Positions 62,801-64,000 of a stretch of DNA of 64,000 bases are shown here, piece after piece. The notes below the pieces were generated by a model. The model was not told the origin of the DNA. It saw only the letters and a program-made list of their open reading frames with translations, and ran no database searches. Position 1 is the first letter of the stretch, and every line of letters begins with the position of its first letter. This stretch comes from Pseudomonas trivialis (lineage in GTDB: Bacteria > Pseudomonadota > Gammaproteobacteria > Pseudomonadales > Pseudomonadaceae). The position numbers and the translations under genes are program-made. The stretch covers positions 1 through 64,000 of the forward strand of contig NZ_JYLK01000017.1 in NCBI RefSeq assembly GCF_001439805.1, written 5' to 3'.

Positions 62801-64000
62801 ATGGCTCTGGATTGGCAACTCATCACTGAAGAAACCTTGTCAAATCTCGACTTGGACAGCCTGCTTCAAGGTGTAACAGACTGCGAATGTCTCAGTTTTC
62901 AAAGTGAAATTTCTCGTTTGGAAAAGGAAGAAGCTCGGTGGAGTCCTGCTCAACTGGAAGGTTTACGCTTCATTGGTGCATCGCTATCGATGATGCTTCA
63001 GGCAACCCAGCCGTCTGAACCTTTTGGTCCAATGTTTGTGATGGGCGGTCGTCGGAGCGCTATTCCGACAGATTTCCCGAAAGACAAGCTTCGTGGGCTA
63101 CAGGCCTGGGCACTCGCTCTCAAAGACCCAGAGCTTCGAGCAAGACTTTTGGATCTGATATGGGTTCAAGCTCGTTCATTTCCAGCTGCTCTGGGCGCGG
63201 TTGATGCATATCTTGAATCGGCATTAAGGCTTGAAAGTTCGACTGATTGGTCAAAATGCCTTGAGCGTTTAGAGCGATCTTTGCGCCTCTCTGCGGGGTT
63301 AGGCAAAGGCGGAGCCCCGCTGCGACTAAAGGCCCTAAACGAAATTGAAGCGATGCTGCACCGGCATCAAGGAAAGGATCCTCTTTATTTGACATTGCGC
63401 CTCACACGACTGCTTCTGGAGTTCAAACACGGTGACCCGAGGCAGTACGCCGAATATGCTCGTGCGGCAGCAGCAGCCGCAGATACAGAAAAAAACCACT
63501 GGCGCGCGAAAGACTATTATCAACTGGCAGCCGATTGCCTGCGCACCTCAGGTGATGTACACGGAGAAGGTGCTGCCCTTAGAAATTCGGCAGAATCATT
63601 GGTTAAAGAATCTGAACTGGCTCGAATCCAGGCCGGACGCGGAGCGATGGCCGCTGCATCAATTTTGTCAGACGCAGTAGAGTCCATGCGACAAGCTCCA
63701 GGTGGACGCGAACGCGCGGCAGAGCTGCATGATCAGTTGTTGAAACTGCAGAAAGATTCCTTGGATGATTTCAAGTCAATTTCGACCAGCATCGACCTAA
63801 CCGAAATGGTCCTAAATTCAAGGGCGGCTGTACGTGATAAAAGCTTTCATGACGCTGTAATCACCTTGATTAGCATGGCGGCACCGCCATCTATCCCCAA
63901 ACTGATCCAGGACGTCAAGGATCAAGCTCGTGTCTCGATTCTGGGTAGTATGATGTCCAGCGAGATCGTCAACTCTCGCGGTCGGGTAGTTGCCCGCGCT
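62801..64000 (+). CDS. Large protein, start only (possible DUF7380/DUF4209 family), runs off the window
   Basis: 400 codons are open to the window end with no stop, so the 3' end is missing. ATG 62801 follows GGAGACAAAGT. It begins MALDWQLITEETLSNLDLDS, has PFGPMFVMGGRRSAIPTDFP near residues 74-93, then a long run of helices (ALGAVDAYLESALRLE, YAEYARAAAAAADTEKNHWR, AKDYYQLAADCL) that resembles alpha-solenoid repeats. The N-terminal block recalls DUF7380 proteins, which often carry a DUF4209 end; this is from memory and not certain. Not a membrane protein so far as seen. It may be an island cargo gene. Confidence 0.72.
   Translation, partial: MALDWQLITEETLSNLDLDSLLQGVTDCECLSFQSEISRLEKEEARWSPAQLEGLRFIGASLSMMLQATQPSEPFGPMFVMGGRRSAIPTDFPKDKLRGLQAWALALKDPELRARLLDLIWVQARSFPAALGAVDAYLESALRLESSTDWSKCLERLERSLRLSAGLGKGGAPLRLKALNEIEAMLHRHQGKDPLYLTLRLTRLLLEFKHGDPRQYAEYARAAAAAADTEKNHWRAKDYYQLAADCLRTSGDVHGEGAALRNSAESLVKESELARIQAGRGAMAAASILSDAVESMRQAPGGRERAAELHDQLLKLQKDSLDDFKSISTSIDLTEMVLNSRAAVRDKSFHDAVITLISMAAPPSIPKLIQDVKDQARVSILGSMMSSEIVNSRGRVVARA

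Noticed and set aside
62646..62876. 76-codon frame before the edge gene
   Set aside because: It overlaps the well-started gene at 62801 in another frame.

Overview
The window is chromosomal DNA of a Pseudomonas species, most likely of the P. fluorescens group. The evidence is high-GC coding sequence, REP/REPIN palindromes built on GTGGGAGGGGGCTTGCTCCC, four methyl-accepting chemotaxis proteins, a pvdQ-type acylase behind a PvdS-like promoter, and a glgA-treZ-malQ-treY-glgX block arranged as in other pseudomonads. No rRNA, CRISPR array or replication origin was seen. One tRNA gene (Cys, GCA) is present.

Layout. 1-8.4 kb: REP doublet, amidase, membrane diguanylate cyclase, Fsr-type MFS pump, GAF protein, ProP-type osmolyte transporter and a divergent hexuronate-type MFS transporter with a perfect palindrome in front. 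8.4-16.8 kb: REPIN, lipoprotein sugar dehydrogenase coupled to a DUF2231 protein, UvsE-type UV endonuclease, dCache chemoreceptor, isochorismatase-like protein without the catalytic Cys, Aer-type receptor, HAD phosphatase. 17-21.8 kb: OsmC-YcaO fusion protein and the two-gene reverse transsulfuration operon. 21.9-28.9 kb is a patchy accessory zone: beta-lactamase-like hydrolase, glycine-rich exported protein, two GNATs with a LysR remnant between them, DUF1203, an IS5-type element whose transposase is broken by a stop codon, and an OLD-family ATPase/TOPRIM nuclease. 28.9-36.2 kb: TPR lipoprotein, exported protein of unknown role, ProC-like reductase, histidine kinase, multi-TM chemoreceptor, Fur-box TonB receptor.

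36.3-50.4 kb, all on the minus strand, is the alpha-glucan/trehalose region. glgA, treZ, malQ, treY and a small DUF2934 gene are tightly spaced or overlapping and end at a terminator. glgX follows and is coupled to an acyl-CoA dehydrogenase-like gene, a PIG-L deacetylase, a NodS-like methyltransferase and, after a hairpin, a second PIG-L gene whose PHPDDE motif reads PHPGDE. The first set makes alpha-1,4-glucan and converts it to trehalose. The product of the second set is unknown; it is the best candidate here for an uncharacterised pathway.

50.8-59.2 kb: hydroxyacid dehydrogenase, exported alpha/beta hydrolase, YqaA membrane protein, SRPBCC protein, another chemoreceptor, a small membrane protein, a Fur-like winged-helix protein and pvdQ. 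From the tRNA-Cys gene (59422-59495) to the window end is an integrated, decayed island: a second OLD-type nuclease gene, an integrase tail joined in frame to a transposase head, a small hypothetical protein and a long gene that runs off the edge (perhaps DUF7380/DUF4209 family). The two OLD-type genes and the edge gene are the likeliest phage-defence functions. All function calls come from reading sequence and motifs, without database searches.
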